A DNA stretch of 41,367 bases. Source: Desulfovibrio sp. (GTDB lineage: Bacteria; Desulfobacterota; Desulfovibrionia; Desulfovibrionales; Desulfovibrionaceae). Shown here one piece after another: positions 7,359-16,647 of the stretch. Under the pieces are notes generated by a model, which saw nothing but the letters and a program-made list of their open reading frames with translations, did not search any database and was not told the origin of the DNA. Every line of letters starts with the position of its first letter. Positions within the stretch are counted from its first letter, which is position 1. The translations under genes were made by a program, and so were the position numbers. The stretch is taken from assembly GCA_031287575.1 (NCBI GenBank), contig JAITSV010000033.1, forward strand, positions 1 to 41,367, in the 5' to 3' direction.

Positions 7359-9413
7359 ATGGTCTCGCAGAGCATCCGAACGACCATGCTCATCATCATT
7401 GCCGGCGTTGTATTGCTGATACAATCGGCGCTGGTGGTGGTGGTGGCGAAAACCGGCTACGATGACGGACTGACGGAAAAGAAGCGCGAAATGCGCCTGA
7501 TGGCCGAAACCATTTCCAAATCGGTGTCCGACTTCGGCCTGCGCCAGGTGGACATGATGCGCGGGGCATCCAAGGTGCCCGTGCTGCGCCAGTTCCTGCA
7601 AGGCGACGCCTCGCTCGAAGGCGCGGCGACGGAAGTGATCAACGCCATGTCGCAGGCCGCGCCCGGCGTGAATACCTACTACCTGTTCAACGCGCAGGGC
7701 AGCCAGGTCATCCTGCGGGCCCAGGGCAAGCCGGGCAAGCCCAACAACCTGGCCGACCGCGAATACATCAAGGCCGCGCTGGCCAGCAAGGAAGGCTACA
7801 GTTCCTCGCCTACCAAAAGCCTGGCCACCGGCAAGCTCATCGTCAGCGTCACCGCGCCCATCTTCGACGAATCGGGACGGGTGCTGGGCGGGGTGGGCAT
7901 GTCCTACGCCATCGACGGGCTGGTGGACAACTACATCGACACCGTGAAGATCGGCGAGACCGGGCGCCCCTTCTTCCTTTCGCCCAAGGGCGTGGTCATC
8001 GGCCACCCCGACGACGCCATGATCCTCAAGGACATTGCCGGCGACCCCGGCGTGGCCGAAATGATCGCCGCGCCCGACGGCCAGAGCACCATCACGCGCA
8101 ACGGGCGCGAGGTGATGCAGACCTGGACCCGCGTGCCCAACTGGAACTGGATCCTGGGCGTTTCCATGGACATGGATGAAATCACCGCCCCCGCCGTGGC
8201 CCAACGCAACTACATGATCGGCATGGGTATCGCCGCCATCGTGGCACTCATCGGGGTCAGCCTGTTCGCCCTCGACCGCATCGCCGTGCGCCCCATCAAG
8301 AAGCTGGAAGGCTACGCCTCCACCGTGGCGGCGGGCAACCTGGACGACACCCTGGAGCTTGCCCAGCGCAACGAGATCGGCAAGCTGGCCGACAGCCTGC
8401 GCACCATGGTGGCCAGCCTCAAGGGCAAGATAGCCGAGGCCGACGAAAAGACCCGCATGGCCAACGAGGAATCGGCCCGTGCCGCCAGGGCGGGGCGCGA
8501 GGCGGAAGAAGCCCGCGCCGCCGCCGAACGCGCCCGCGCCGAAGGCATGTTGCAGGCCGCCGCCAAGCTGGAGAGCGTGGTGGAGATCGTCACCTCCGCC
8601 TCCGAGGAACTGTCTGCCCAGGTCGAGCAGTCCAGCAAGGGCGCGGAAAACCAGAGCGCCCGCGTGGGCGAGACGGCCACCGCCATGGAGGAAATGAACG
8701 CCACGGTGCTGGAGGTGGCGCGCAACGCCTCGCAGGCCGCCGAATCCGCCGAGAACGCCAAGGGCAGGGCCGAAAACGGCGCCACCCTGGTCACCGACGT
8801 GGTGCGCAGCATCGCCGAGGCGCAGACCCAGGCGCTGTCCCTCAAGGCGGACATGCAGAACCTGGGCTCGCAGGCCGAAGGCATCGGCCAGGTCATGAAC
8901 GTGATCACCGACATCGCCGACCAGACCAACCTGCTGGCGCTGAACGCGGCCATCGAGGCGGCCCGCGCCGGGGATGCCGGACGCGGCTTTGCCGTGGTGG
9001 CCGACGAGGTGCGCAAGCTGGCGGAAAAGACCATGAACGCCACCCGCGAGGTGGGCGACGCCATCCGCAACATCCAGCACGGTACCCGCCGCAACATCGA
9101 CAACGTGGAGCAGGCGGTGCAACTCATCGACAACGCCACCGGCCTCGCCAACAAGTCGGGCGACGCGCTGCAATCCATCGTGCAACTGGTGGAAGTGACC
9201 TCGGAGCAGGTGCGCTCCATCGCCACGGCGGCGGAACAGCAGTCCGCCACCAGCGAGGAGATCAATCACTCCATCGAGGACATCAGCCGCATTTCGGCCG
9301 AAACCTCCGACGCCATGCGCCAGTCGTCCGTGGCCGTCACCGAACTGGCCCGCCAGTCGCAGGAGATGAAGACCGTCATCGACGGCATGAAGCGCGAGGC
9401 CACGGCCGCATAG
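7359..9413 (+). CDS. Methyl-accepting chemotaxis protein (dCache-HAMP-MCP signal)
   Basis: The ATG at 7359 (GAGAGGA upstream) gives a 684-residue transmembrane chemoreceptor; the open frame further upstream is not supported. TM1 spans about residues 8-30, a periplasmic Cache-type ligand-binding region follows (about 35-275; segments such as YLFNAQG, ADREYIKAAL and GGVGMSYAIDGLV fit dCache), then TM2 (about 283-303), a HAMP linker beginning RPIKKLEGYAS, and a long cytoplasmic coiled coil. The signalling hairpin tip with DQTNLLALNAAIEAARAGD is near residue 518 and is canonical, so it should contact CheA/CheW. The C-terminus lacks a CheR-tethering pentapeptide. No che genes are adjacent. The ligand is unknown. 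Confidence 0.93.
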   Translation: MVSQSIRTTMLIIIAGVVLLIQSALVVVVAKTGYDDGLTEKKREMRLMAETISKSVSDFGLRQVDMMRGASKVPVLRQFLQGDASLEGAATEVINAMSQAAPGVNTYYLFNAQGSQVILRAQGKPGKPNNLADREYIKAALASKEGYSSSPTKSLATGKLIVSVTAPIFDESGRVLGGVGMSYAIDGLVDNYIDTVKIGETGRPFFLSPKGVVIGHPDDAMILKDIAGDPGVAEMIAAPDGQSTITRNGREVMQTWTRVPNWNWILGVSMDMDEITAPAVAQRNYMIGMGIAAIVALIGVSLFALDRIAVRPIKKLEGYASTVAAGNLDDTLELAQRNEIGKLADSLRTMVASLKGKIAEADEKTRMANEESARAARAGREAEEARAAAERARAEGMLQAAAKLESVVEIVTSASEELSAQVEQSSKGAENQSARVGETATAMEEMNATVLEVARNASQAAESAENAKGRAENGATLVTDVVRSIAEAQTQALSLKADMQNLGSQAEGIGQVMNVITDIADQTNLLALNAAIEAARAGDAGRGFAVVADEVRKLAEKTMNATREVGDAIRNIQHGTRRNIDNVEQAVQLIDNATGLANKSGDALQSIVQLVEVTSEQVRSIATAAEQQSATSEEINHSIEDISRISAETSDAMRQSSVAVTELARQSQEMKTVIDGMKREATAA

Positions 9414-9494
9414 CCGGGCCCGGGCATGGCACGCGGGACGCGGTACGCCGGAGGACTGCCCCGCGCATGCCGCTGAACAGCCGGTACACCCACG

Positions 9495-9531
9495 GGGCCG
9501 GAACGACGATACACGCCGTTCCGGCCCTTTT
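9495..9531 (+). terminator. Rho-independent terminator of chemoreceptor gene
   Basis: An 11-bp stem GGGCCGGAACG with an 11-base loop and its perfect complement, followed by TTTT. It ends the chemoreceptor transcript. Confidence 0.85.
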
Positions 9532-9633
9532 CCGTCCCGTTCCGTCCGGGTGCGCGGCCCGCCCCGCCGCCGTGGCCGGGTGCCTTCACCGCGTCATCCT
9601 CCGCTTCCCGCCGGTTCCCACCGTTGCACACTG

Positions 9634-9661
9634 TTGACCAACACCGCCACGGGCCTATACA
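9634..9661 (+). promoter_or_regulatory. Sigma70-type promoter of EF-hand gene
   Basis: TTGACC, 16-base spacer, TATACA. Transcription would start near 9668, about 95 bases before the EF-hand ATG. The remainder of the 349-bp gap holds the upstream terminator and GGGCGCACA-type direct repeats around 9698-9726. Confidence 0.65.
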
Positions 9662-9762
9662 TGGCGGTACGAAGCATGCGTAGCGCCCATCCACTGCACG
9701 GGGCGCACAGGACGCACAGGGCGCACGCCCGCGACCACAACCCGAAGCCCGCAGGAGGCACC

Positions 9763-10116
9763 ATGAAACGCATCATCCCGGCAGCCATCATGCTGCTGTG
9801 CGCCGCCACGGCCCAGGCCGACGACAAGTTTTCCGCCATGGACAAGGACGGCAACGCCAGCGTGACCTGGGAAGAGTTCTCGGCCGCGTTCCCGCAGATG
9901 AAGAAGCCCGCCTTCGACGCCATCGACACCGACGGCAGCGGCGCCCTTACCCACGAGGAATGGGACGCCTTCCGCGCCCACCACGGCCAGGGCGGCATGG
10001 GCATGGGCGGCGGCATGGGCCCCAAGGACGGGCAAGGCACGGAGATGCCCAAGGACATGCCCAAGGGCATGGGCGGCATGGGTTCCGCCCCCCTCATCCA
10101 GCCCCCCTCCAAGTAG
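9763..10116 (+). CDS. Exported EF-hand protein with Met/Gly-rich tail
   Basis: A 117-residue protein whose ATG follows AGGAGG. Residues 1-19 form a signal peptide (basic MKR, hydrophobic core, ATAQA cleavage site), so the mature protein should be periplasmic or secreted. Two EF-hand calcium loops are visible: D27-KDGNASVTWE-E38 and D55-TDGSGALTHE-E66, both with acidic residues at positions 1, 3 and 12. The rest (about 72-117) is rich in methionine, glycine and lysine-aspartate repeats (GMGMGGGMG, MPKDMPKGM) and ends with prolines; such methionine clusters can bind soft metals, but this is inference. It has its own promoter and terminator. It may be a calcium-buffering or calcium-sensing envelope protein; no enzymatic domain is seen. 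Confidence 0.85.
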   Translation: MKRIIPAAIMLLCAATAQADDKFSAMDKDGNASVTWEEFSAAFPQMKKPAFDAIDTDGSGALTHEEWDAFRAHHGQGGMGMGGGMGPKDGQGTEMPKDMPKGMGGMGSAPLIQPPSK

Positions 10117-10163
10117 CCGCCCCCCGCGCTGCCACGGCGCAACCGCACCCCCCGAAATACGAT

Positions 10164-10194
10164 ACGGGCCGGTACAGTACCGGCCCGTTTCCTT
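10164..10194. terminator. Rho-independent terminator between convergent genes
   Basis: An 11-bp stem ACGGGCCGGTA with loop CAG and perfect complement, followed by TTCCTT on the plus strand. It serves the EF-hand gene and may also act on the convergent kinase gene. Confidence 0.75.
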
Positions 10195-10282
10195 GTCATC
10201 GGCAACCCCTGGCGTGCATGCCCGTTCCCGACGGTACGCCTTCACCAGGCACATCGTCCGGAAAACCGCCGGATACCCGTGG

Positions 10283-13200
10283 CTACGTCATTTCGCCCGA
10301 ACCCGATCCGTCCCCCGATCCGTCGCCTGGTCCGTCGCCTGGTCCGTCGCCAGACCCGGCGCCGGGCTTGATGTCAGACCGGGCGCCCGGTCCCCCATCC
10401 GCCCCTGCGTCCACCGGCAACGCGCCGCGCTGCATCTTGCGCAATTCATGCTCCAGCTGGTTCAGGGCATCCATCAGCAGCATGAACACCGGGCGTGTTT
10501 CTTCCGCGCCGGTGGACCGGGTGCGCAGCTCCATCCGCTCGGCCATCTGGCGCACCCGTTCGGCGCCGATGGCCTCCGCCTCCAGTCGCAACAGGTGCGA
10601 CAGGGCAATCAGTTCCACCCGGCTGCCCCGGTCCATGGCCGACCACAGGCTTTCGCGCAACGTGCCCGATTGGCGCAGGAAGCGCAGCGAGGCCTCGTCG
10701 CCGCCCACCAGCAGCGTGGCGGCGTTGAACACCGGGGGTTCGTCCACCGGCGCGGGCGACGACCGGCGCAGGGTATCCTCCCCGGCACCGCCCACCATGC
10801 CTTCCACGGCGGCCAGCAAGGTCTTCAGCCGCACCGGCTTCAGAGCCACGGACACCCCGCCCGCAGCTTCCAGCGCGGCCTGGTCCACTCCGGCGGGGTC
10901 ACCGGTCATGAGCAGCACCGGCACGTCGGAGGGGGTTGCCGCATCGGTCAGGCGGCGCAGGGCGCGCACCATGTCGGCACCGTCCATGTCACGCGGGTGC
11001 GCGTCGGTGATGACCAGGTCGAAGCGCTGCGTGCGGGCCGCATCCAGCGCCTCGCGCCCTGCCGCGGCCGTCACCGGATGGTGCCCGCCGCGCGACAGGG
11101 CACGGCTGACCGCATGCCGGTTCACGTCGTCCGATTCCACCAGCAACACCTGCAACGGGTCGCGGACCGTCTGCCTGAACATCTGGCGGGAGAGCGGACG
11201 GGAAAGCGCGGGGAGAACGGATGGCCCGGACGGTGTGCCCGATGTGCCCGGTACGGCTGGTACGCCCGGTACGGCTGGCGTGGACGACGTTGCCGGGGTG
11301 CAGCGGGCCGCTCCCGATGTACCGTCGCGCCAGGCCGTCCCCGAGGCGTGTTCCATCACCTGGAGCGGGGCGTGGGCATCCGTATCCGGCTGTCCGCCCG
11401 ATGCCGCGGGGCGTGGCTCCGCCTCGCACGTTCCGAAGGGCAACAGCACGCGAAAGGTGCTGCCCTGCCCCGGCGTGCTGTCCAGCACGATGCGGCCGCC
11501 CATCATGTCCGTGAACTTGCGACAAATGGCAAGGCCCAGGCCGGAACCGCCGTAACGCCGCGCGGTGGAGGCATCGGCCTGCCGGAAATTCTCGAAGATC
11601 AGCTCGTGCTTGTCGTCCGGAATGCCGATGCCCGTATCGCGCACCGAAAAGCACAGCCACTGCGTGTCGCCGTCCGGGCGCGCCCCCGAGGTCGCACCGG
11701 GCGATGCCATGTCCCGCAAGGTGTACGTGACGCCGCCAGCCATGCCGGACGCGATTAACGCATCTGGCGCATCTGGCGCATTGGCGGCATCTGGCCCGTC
11801 CGCCCGGCAGACCACGACGTGCACCCCGCCCTCGTCGGTGAACTTGATGGCGTTGCTGATGAAGTTCACCAGCACCTGGCGCAGCCTGCCGGGGTCGCCG
11901 CGCAGGTGCCGGGGCACGTCGCGGTCGATGTGCAGGGTCAGGGCCAGGCCCTTGCGTTCCGCCGTGTGGCCCATGACGCGCATCACCCCGCGCACCAGCC
12001 GCGCCGGGGCGAAATCGATGCACTCCAGGCGCAGCTTGCCCGCTTCCACCCGCGAAAGGTCCAGCAGATCGTTGACGATGCCCAGCAGCGCCTCCGCGGA
12101 AACCAGCGCCGCGCGCAGGTTTTCGGCCACGTCGGCAGGCAGGTGCTCTTGCAATGAAAGTTCGGTCAGGCCGATGATGGCGTTGAGCGGCGTACGTATC
12201 TCATGGCTCATGTTGGCCAGGAATTCGCTCTTGGCCCGGCTGGCGTCCTCCAGCCCGCGCGCCGAATCGGCCAGGGCCTGTTCCGTCCTGCGGCGTTCCA
12301 GCGCCGCGCCGATGATCTCGCCCGCCGTCTGCAGGAACTTGAGATCCACCGATTCCCACACCCTGGGCTTGCGGGTGTCGTCGAAGCCGATGAACCCGTA
12401 CCATCGCCCCTGGGCCACGATGGGCAGCACCAGCAGCGACCGGATGCCCTGCGACTCCAGGACGACCCGCTCCGACTCGGGAAAGGTGGCCACCGGCCCC
12501 CGGATCACCCGGCCCGCAGCCAGTTCCTGCCCCCAGCGGGGAATGACGGTGGCGTACGGCACGTCGCGCAGCAGCGGGTTGTCGATCTGGGGGGGTACCC
12601 CCGGGGCGCAGCGTTCGTAACGCTGCGAGCAGCACGGGTTGCCTTGCGCGTCCTCGTGATTCTCGAAAATGTACACCCGGCAGGCCCCGGCCGCCTCGCG
12701 CAGGCTTTCCAGCACCACGTGCAGCGTGTCGTCGGCGCAGGGGCGCGCCAGCAGGTCGCGCGCGCAGGTGGACAGCACCCGGTCGTACAGCAGGCGCAAC
12801 TGCATCTCGTTGCGGGTACGCACCCGTTCCGAAATGTCGCGCGCCACCGCCACGATAAGGTCCCCGCGCGCGGAATGCCACGCGCTGGTGCTGAGATCCA
12901 CGGGCACCAGGGTGCCGTCGCCCCGGCAGTAGCGGGTCTCCTGGTCCAGTAGCGGCGTGCCGCCAAGCACGGTGCGCGAGATTTCCAGACAGCGGTCGCG
13001 GGTCAGGGTGGGGTTGATGTCGCAGGGGCCCATGGTCAGCAGCTGCTCGCGCGAAAGCCCCAGCAGGGCGCAGGCCCCCCGATTGACGTCCACGTGCAGC
13101 CCGGTCACCGGGTCGATGAGAAAGATGGCCTCGGCCGTGGCGTCCAGCGCGGCACGGAAGCGGCGCATGGCCTCTTCCGTCTCCTTCATGTCGGTGATGT

Positions 13201-14014
13201 CCACCGCCAGTTCGTACCGGGCCAGACGCCCGTCGCCCAGCGGCACCAGCCGGTCGATGCAGCGGAACCAGCGGTTCAGCGCCGGGTTGCGGAACTCCCA
13301 GACATGGGCCTTTTCCGGCTCGTCGCGCAGGCGACCATTGTTGCAGAAGGGGCACGGGGCATCGCGGCCCTGCAATGCCTCGTGGCAGCGGCGCCCTTCG
13401 CAGTCGCCCACCAGACGGCGCAGGGCGGCGTTGACGTGGAGTATCTCGTAGGTGTCGATGTCGGACACGTAGGCACAGACCAGCCCGTCCACGGCCGGGG
13501 CGGCCATTTCCACGAAGGGGTCGGCCACGTCGCGCAGGGCAAGGGGACTGCCCGCCCAACGGCCCGGCGCGGGCCGAGACGAACGGGGGCCGCCATCGGG
13601 GGACGCGGTGGGAGCGGAAGAATCAGGAAAACCGGACGGACCGGACGCGCCAGAGGTACCGGACGTGCCGGAGTGGACAGGCGCGCCGCACGGCACGGGA
13701 TCGTCGGGCCGCAGCCCCAGGACCTCGCGCAGCCGGCGGTTTTCCTCCTCCAGCCTACGCAGGCGGTCCTGCGCATCGTCGCCGGACAGATGCGCATCGC
13801 CGGGCGTGCCGGCTGACGCGTTGGCGGACACACCGGCACGCCCACCGGTGGAAGCGCATGGTGCCGCCTGGCCGCATGCGGTGGCGACGGCGCGGTCCGG
13901 TGCCTGTTCCAATGCATGTTCCGGTGCATGATCCGGTGCATGTTCCGGTGCATGATCCGGTGCATGATCCGGGGGGCGGGGCTGTGCGGCCCCGTCGGCA
14001 TCATCCTTGCGCAT
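10283..14014 (-). CDS. Hybrid sensor histidine kinase (PAS-PAS-GAF-HisKA-HATPase-REC-Hpt-like)
   Basis: The ATG at 14014 (GAGGAT upstream) gives 1243 residues without obvious transmembrane segments. After a repetitive His/Pro/Glu-rich N-terminus come a PAS domain (about 170-280) containing a cysteine cluster ([18 protein letters not shown]), a second PAS (about 285-400), a GAF-type domain (about 405-580), HisKA with phosphoacceptor H604 in [10 protein letters not shown], HATPase ([24 protein letters not shown]), a receiver with D1004 in [11 protein letters not shown] and a KPV lysine, then an Hpt-like helical domain with H1140 in [16 protein letters not shown]. The usual Hpt HxxKG is degenerate (HLLRL), so phosphotransfer there is doubtful. 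Low-complexity Pro/Ala/Gly linkers separate modules. It is divergent from the YgiQ gene. The signal and partner regulator are unknown. Confidence 0.9.
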   Translation of the reverse strand: MRKDDADGAAQPRPPDHAPDHAPEHAPDHAPEHALEQAPDRAVATACGQAAPCASTGGRAGVSANASAGTPGDAHLSGDDAQDRLRRLEEENRRLREVLGLRPDDPVPCGAPVHSGTSGTSGASGPSGFPDSSAPTASPDGGPRSSRPAPGRWAGSPLALRDVADPFVEMAAPAVDGLVCAYVSDIDTYEILHVNAALRRLVGDCEGRRCHEALQGRDAPCPFCNNGRLRDEPEKAHVWEFRNPALNRWFRCIDRLVPLGDGRLARYELAVDITDMKETEEAMRRFRAALDATAEAIFLIDPVTGLHVDVNRGACALLGLSREQLLTMGPCDINPTLTRDRCLEISRTVLGGTPLLDQETRYCRGDGTLVPVDLSTSAWHSARGDLIVAVARDISERVRTRNEMQLRLLYDRVLSTCARDLLARPCADDTLHVVLESLREAAGACRVYIFENHEDAQGNPCCSQRYERCAPGVPPQIDNPLLRDVPYATVIPRWGQELAAGRVIRGPVATFPESERVVLESQGIRSLLVLPIVAQGRWYGFIGFDDTRKPRVWESVDLKFLQTAGEIIGAALERRRTEQALADSARGLEDASRAKSEFLANMSHEIRTPLNAIIGLTELSLQEHLPADVAENLRAALVSAEALLGIVNDLLDLSRVEAGKLRLECIDFAPARLVRGVMRVMGHTAERKGLALTLHIDRDVPRHLRGDPGRLRQVLVNFISNAIKFTDEGGVHVVVCRADGPDAANAPDAPDALIASGMAGGVTYTLRDMASPGATSGARPDGDTQWLCFSVRDTGIGIPDDKHELIFENFRQADASTARRYGGSGLGLAICRKFTDMMGGRIVLDSTPGQGSTFRVLLPFGTCEAEPRPAASGGQPDTDAHAPLQVMEHASGTAWRDGTSGAARCTPATSSTPAVPGVPAVPGTSGTPSGPSVLPALSRPLSRQMFRQTVRDPLQVLLVESDDVNRHAVSRALSRGGHHPVTAAAGREALDAARTQRFDLVITDAHPRDMDGADMVRALRRLTDAATPSDVPVLLMTGDPAGVDQAALEAAGGVSVALKPVRLKTLLAAVEGMVGGAGEDTLRRSSPAPVDEPPVFNAATLLVGGDEASLRFLRQSGTLRESLWSAMDRGSRVELIALSHLLRLEAEAIGAERVRQMAERMELRTRSTGAEETRPVFMLLMDALNQLEHELRKMQRGALPVDAGADGGPGARSDIKPGAGSGDGPGDGPGDGSGDGSGSGEMT
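13898..13971. repeat. 12-bp in-frame tandem repeat near kinase N-terminus
   Basis: Six or so copies of GGTGCATGATCC / GGTGCATGTTCC variants encode alternating DHAP and EHAP/EHAL peptides near residues 15-40 of the hybrid kinase. The period keeps the reading frame. Confidence 0.85.
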
Positions 14015-14175
14015 GGCATCCTCACGGGGTTCCCCTGTATCGGGGTACTCGGCATACTGCGCGAAAGCGGGGGCGAAGGCAACCGCCTCAAGGCCAACCG
14101 GTCCCGATCGGCCCCGGTCAACCGCCCGAACCGTCCGCGCGGCCAACCGGGCTGCCGGGAATCAAGTCCTTGTCC

Positions 14176-14204
14176 TTGCCTGCCCCCCCGCCCGCCACTA
14201 TAGT
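14176..14204 (+). promoter_or_regulatory. Promoter placing transcription start on the ygiQ ATG
   Basis: TTGCCT, 17 bases, TATAGT. The expected transcription start, six to seven bases after the -10, is the A of the ATG at 14211, implying a leaderless message. No Shine-Dalgarno is present upstream of the ATG. Confidence 0.6.
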
Positions 14205-14210
14205 CCGCGC

Positions 14211-16544
14211 ATGCGACATTCCAGCCACGCCCCCCACCGCGAGCCCGGCGGCACCCTGCCGCGCCACGCGGCACGATCCGGGGCCTGCCCCCGGGCGTAC
14301 ACCCCGCAACGCGGGCGCACGCCCCTGCCCCAGCCCGCCTTTCTGCCCACCACCGCGCGCGAGATGCGCGACCTTGGCTGGGACCGGCTGGACGTGCTGC
14401 TCGTCTCCGGCGACGCCTACGTGGACCACCCCACCTTCGCCATGGCCCTGTTGGGCCGCTGGCTGGTGGCGCACGGCTTTCGCACCGGCATCGTGGCCCA
14501 GCCCCGCTGGGACGCCCCGCATCAGGTGGACGACGTGGCCCGCATGGGCCGCCCCCGCCTGTTCACCGGCATTTCGGCGGGCTCGCTCGATTCCATGCTG
14601 GCCCACTACACCGCCTTCCGAAAAAAGCGCCACGACGATGCCTTTACCCCCGGCGGCCAGGCCGGGGCGCGCCCCAACCGGGCGGCCATCGTCTACGCCA
14701 ACCTGGCGCGCCAGGCCTTTCCCGGCCTGCCCGTGGTGCTGGGCGGCATAGAAGCGTCCCTGCGGCGCATCAGCCACTACGATTTCTGGACCGACGCCCT
14801 GCGGCGGCCCATCCTCATGGACGCCAAGGCCGACCTGCTGGTGTGGGGCATGGGCGAACGCGCCCTGCTGGACGCGGCCTGCGCGCTGGACGCCGCCGTG
14901 GAGACCGTGGGAGCCGACGCCTACGACGCCGCCCTGCTGCCGCCCCTTGCGGAAATTTTCGACGGCATCCCCGGCACGGCCCGCATGGGCCGGATGGCCG
15001 AGTGGGACGCGGCCCCGACGGACGACGACAATCGGAACGAGAACGGACAAAGCGACGGTAGTCAGGACGGTCCGGAGCAAGACTCCCCCGGTACCCTTCC
15101 CCTGATGCGCCTGCCTTCGCACGCGGCCATCGCGGAGGATCCGCGCCTGCTCATGCGCGCCACCCTGCTGTTGGAGCGCCACGTGCACCGGGGCGACGCG
15201 CGGGCCATCCAGCCCGTGGACGACACCCCCACGTCGCGCGCCGTGCTGCTGGCCCCGCCCGCGCCGCCCCTGTCGCCGGACGAGATGGACGCGCTGTACG
15301 CCCTGCCCTTTGCCCGGCGGGCGCACCCCTCGCACCGCGAGCCCGTCCCCGCCGAAGAAATGATCCGCACCAGCATCACCACCCACCGGGGATGCGGGGG
15401 CGGCTGCTCGTTCTGTTCGCTGGCCCTGCACCAGGGGCGGCGCATCGCCTCGCGCAGCCGCGATTCCGTGCTGGACGAGGCGCGCCGCCTGAACGACATG
15501 GAGCGCTTCAACGGTTCGGTCAGCGACGTGGGCGGCCCCAGCGCCAACATGTGGCAGGCCCGCTGCACCCTGGACCCGGCCCGCTGCCGCCGGGCAAGCT
15601 GCATGCACCCGCGCGTGTGCCCCGGCTTTGCCGTGGACCAGTCCGAGGCCGTGGACCTGCTGCGCGCGGTGCGCGCCACCCCCGGCGTGCGCCACGTGCG
15701 CGTGGCCAGCGGGGTGCGTTTCGACCTGGCCCTGCGCGACGCGGAAGCCCTGCGCGCCTACACCATGGAATTCACCGGCGGCCAGTTGAAGGTGGCCCCG
15801 GAACACATCTGCGACGGCGTGCTGGACCTGATGCGCAAGCCCGGCCTTGCCGTGTTCGAGCGGTTCCTGACCGCCTTTGCCGACCATTCGACGGCGGCGG
15901 GCAAGGAACAGTACGTGGTGCCCTACCTGCTCAGCGCCTTTCCCGGCTGCACCGACGACGACATGCGCACCCTGGCCCGCTGGCTGGCGGCACGCGGCTG
16001 GTCACCCAAGCAGGTGCAGTGCTTCATCCCCACCCCCGGCACCGTGGCCACGGCCATGTTCTTCGCGGGCATCGACCCGGCGGGCAACCCCGTGCCCGTG
16101 GCCCGCACCGATGCCGCGCGGCTGCGCCAGCATCGCATCCTGATTCCCGACTTCGGCCTGTCGCCCGCTGCGGGTGGCCGTGCGCCGGGCGGCCCTGGGA
16201 ACAGGCCGGGCGGAAAACCGGGGGGCAGGCCCAACGAGAGGCCCGGCGGGCACGACCGGCACGACCGGCAGGAACGGGGGAGCGACGCGGGCCGCGACCG
16301 GCGCGGCCACGGGCAAAAACCGGATGGTAGATCGGGCAGACCTGACGGTCCGGACAATGACGCGCGCAATGCCAACCGGCATGATGCGCGCAACGACAAG
16401 CGAAACGAGGGGCGAAATGAGGGACGAAATGAGGGGCGCAACGCCCCGCGCCCCGATTCGCGTCCCGGTTCCCGGCCCGGCTCTCGTCCCGGCTCGCATA
16501 GTGACAGGCGCGGCGGCAAGGGTGGGGGCGGCAGAAGCCGCTGA
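14211..16544 (+). CDS. ygiQ: YgiQ-family radical SAM protein with Arg/Asn/Gly-rich C-terminal tail
   Basis: A 777-residue protein matching the YgiQ family of unknown function: N-terminal '[17 protein letters not shown]' and '[12 protein letters not shown]', the [16 protein letters not shown] block, and a radical SAM motif C395-GGG-C399-SF-C402. The later conserved segments [16 protein letters not shown] and [12 protein letters not shown] are present. The ATG at 14211 is the only ATG/GTG/TTG before the conserved region, and it lacks a Shine-Dalgarno; a strong promoter ends just upstream. From about residue 655 to the end is a charged low-complexity tail with three NEGR and several PGSR repeats. 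Related proteins often have a variable C-terminal tail; an RNA- or nucleic-acid-binding role for this one is inference. An acidic/Asn insert lies near residues 270-285. Confidence 0.93.
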   Translation: MRHSSHAPHREPGGTLPRHAARSGACPRAYTPQRGRTPLPQPAFLPTTAREMRDLGWDRLDVLLVSGDAYVDHPTFAMALLGRWLVAHGFRTGIVAQPRWDAPHQVDDVARMGRPRLFTGISAGSLDSMLAHYTAFRKKRHDDAFTPGGQAGARPNRAAIVYANLARQAFPGLPVVLGGIEASLRRISHYDFWTDALRRPILMDAKADLLVWGMGERALLDAACALDAAVETVGADAYDAALLPPLAEIFDGIPGTARMGRMAEWDAAPTDDDNRNENGQSDGSQDGPEQDSPGTLPLMRLPSHAAIAEDPRLLMRATLLLERHVHRGDARAIQPVDDTPTSRAVLLAPPAPPLSPDEMDALYALPFARRAHPSHREPVPAEEMIRTSITTHRGCGGGCSFCSLALHQGRRIASRSRDSVLDEARRLNDMERFNGSVSDVGGPSANMWQARCTLDPARCRRASCMHPRVCPGFAVDQSEAVDLLRAVRATPGVRHVRVASGVRFDLALRDAEALRAYTMEFTGGQLKVAPEHICDGVLDLMRKPGLAVFERFLTAFADHSTAAGKEQYVVPYLLSAFPGCTDDDMRTLARWLAARGWSPKQVQCFIPTPGTVATAMFFAGIDPAGNPVPVARTDAARLRQHRILIPDFGLSPAAGGRAPGGPGNRPGGKPGGRPNERPGGHDRHDRQERGSDAGRDRRGHGQKPDGRSGRPDGPDNDARNANRHDARNDKRNEGRNEGRNEGRNAPRPDSRPGSRPGSRPGSHSDRRGGKGGGGRSR
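16401..16500. repeat. Tandem repeats encoding NEGR and PGSR units
   Basis: The end of the ygiQ-type gene contains three 12-bp copies giving NEGR followed by four 12-bp copies giving (P/D)(D/G)SR-type peptides. Both periods are multiples of three. Confidence 0.8.
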
Positions 16545-16647
16545 CGCCGCCCCGCCTGACGGGGCGTCCGGCAGCACAATCCGAATATCAGGCCGAGTGC
16601 GGCACACCGCACCATGGACGCCGACGCCGCCCCGCATGAACAGTGCG

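Noticed and set aside
13898..13971. CRISPR-like array
   Set aside because: Units are 12 bp, contiguous and without spacers, and they are in-frame coding repeats; no cas genes are near.
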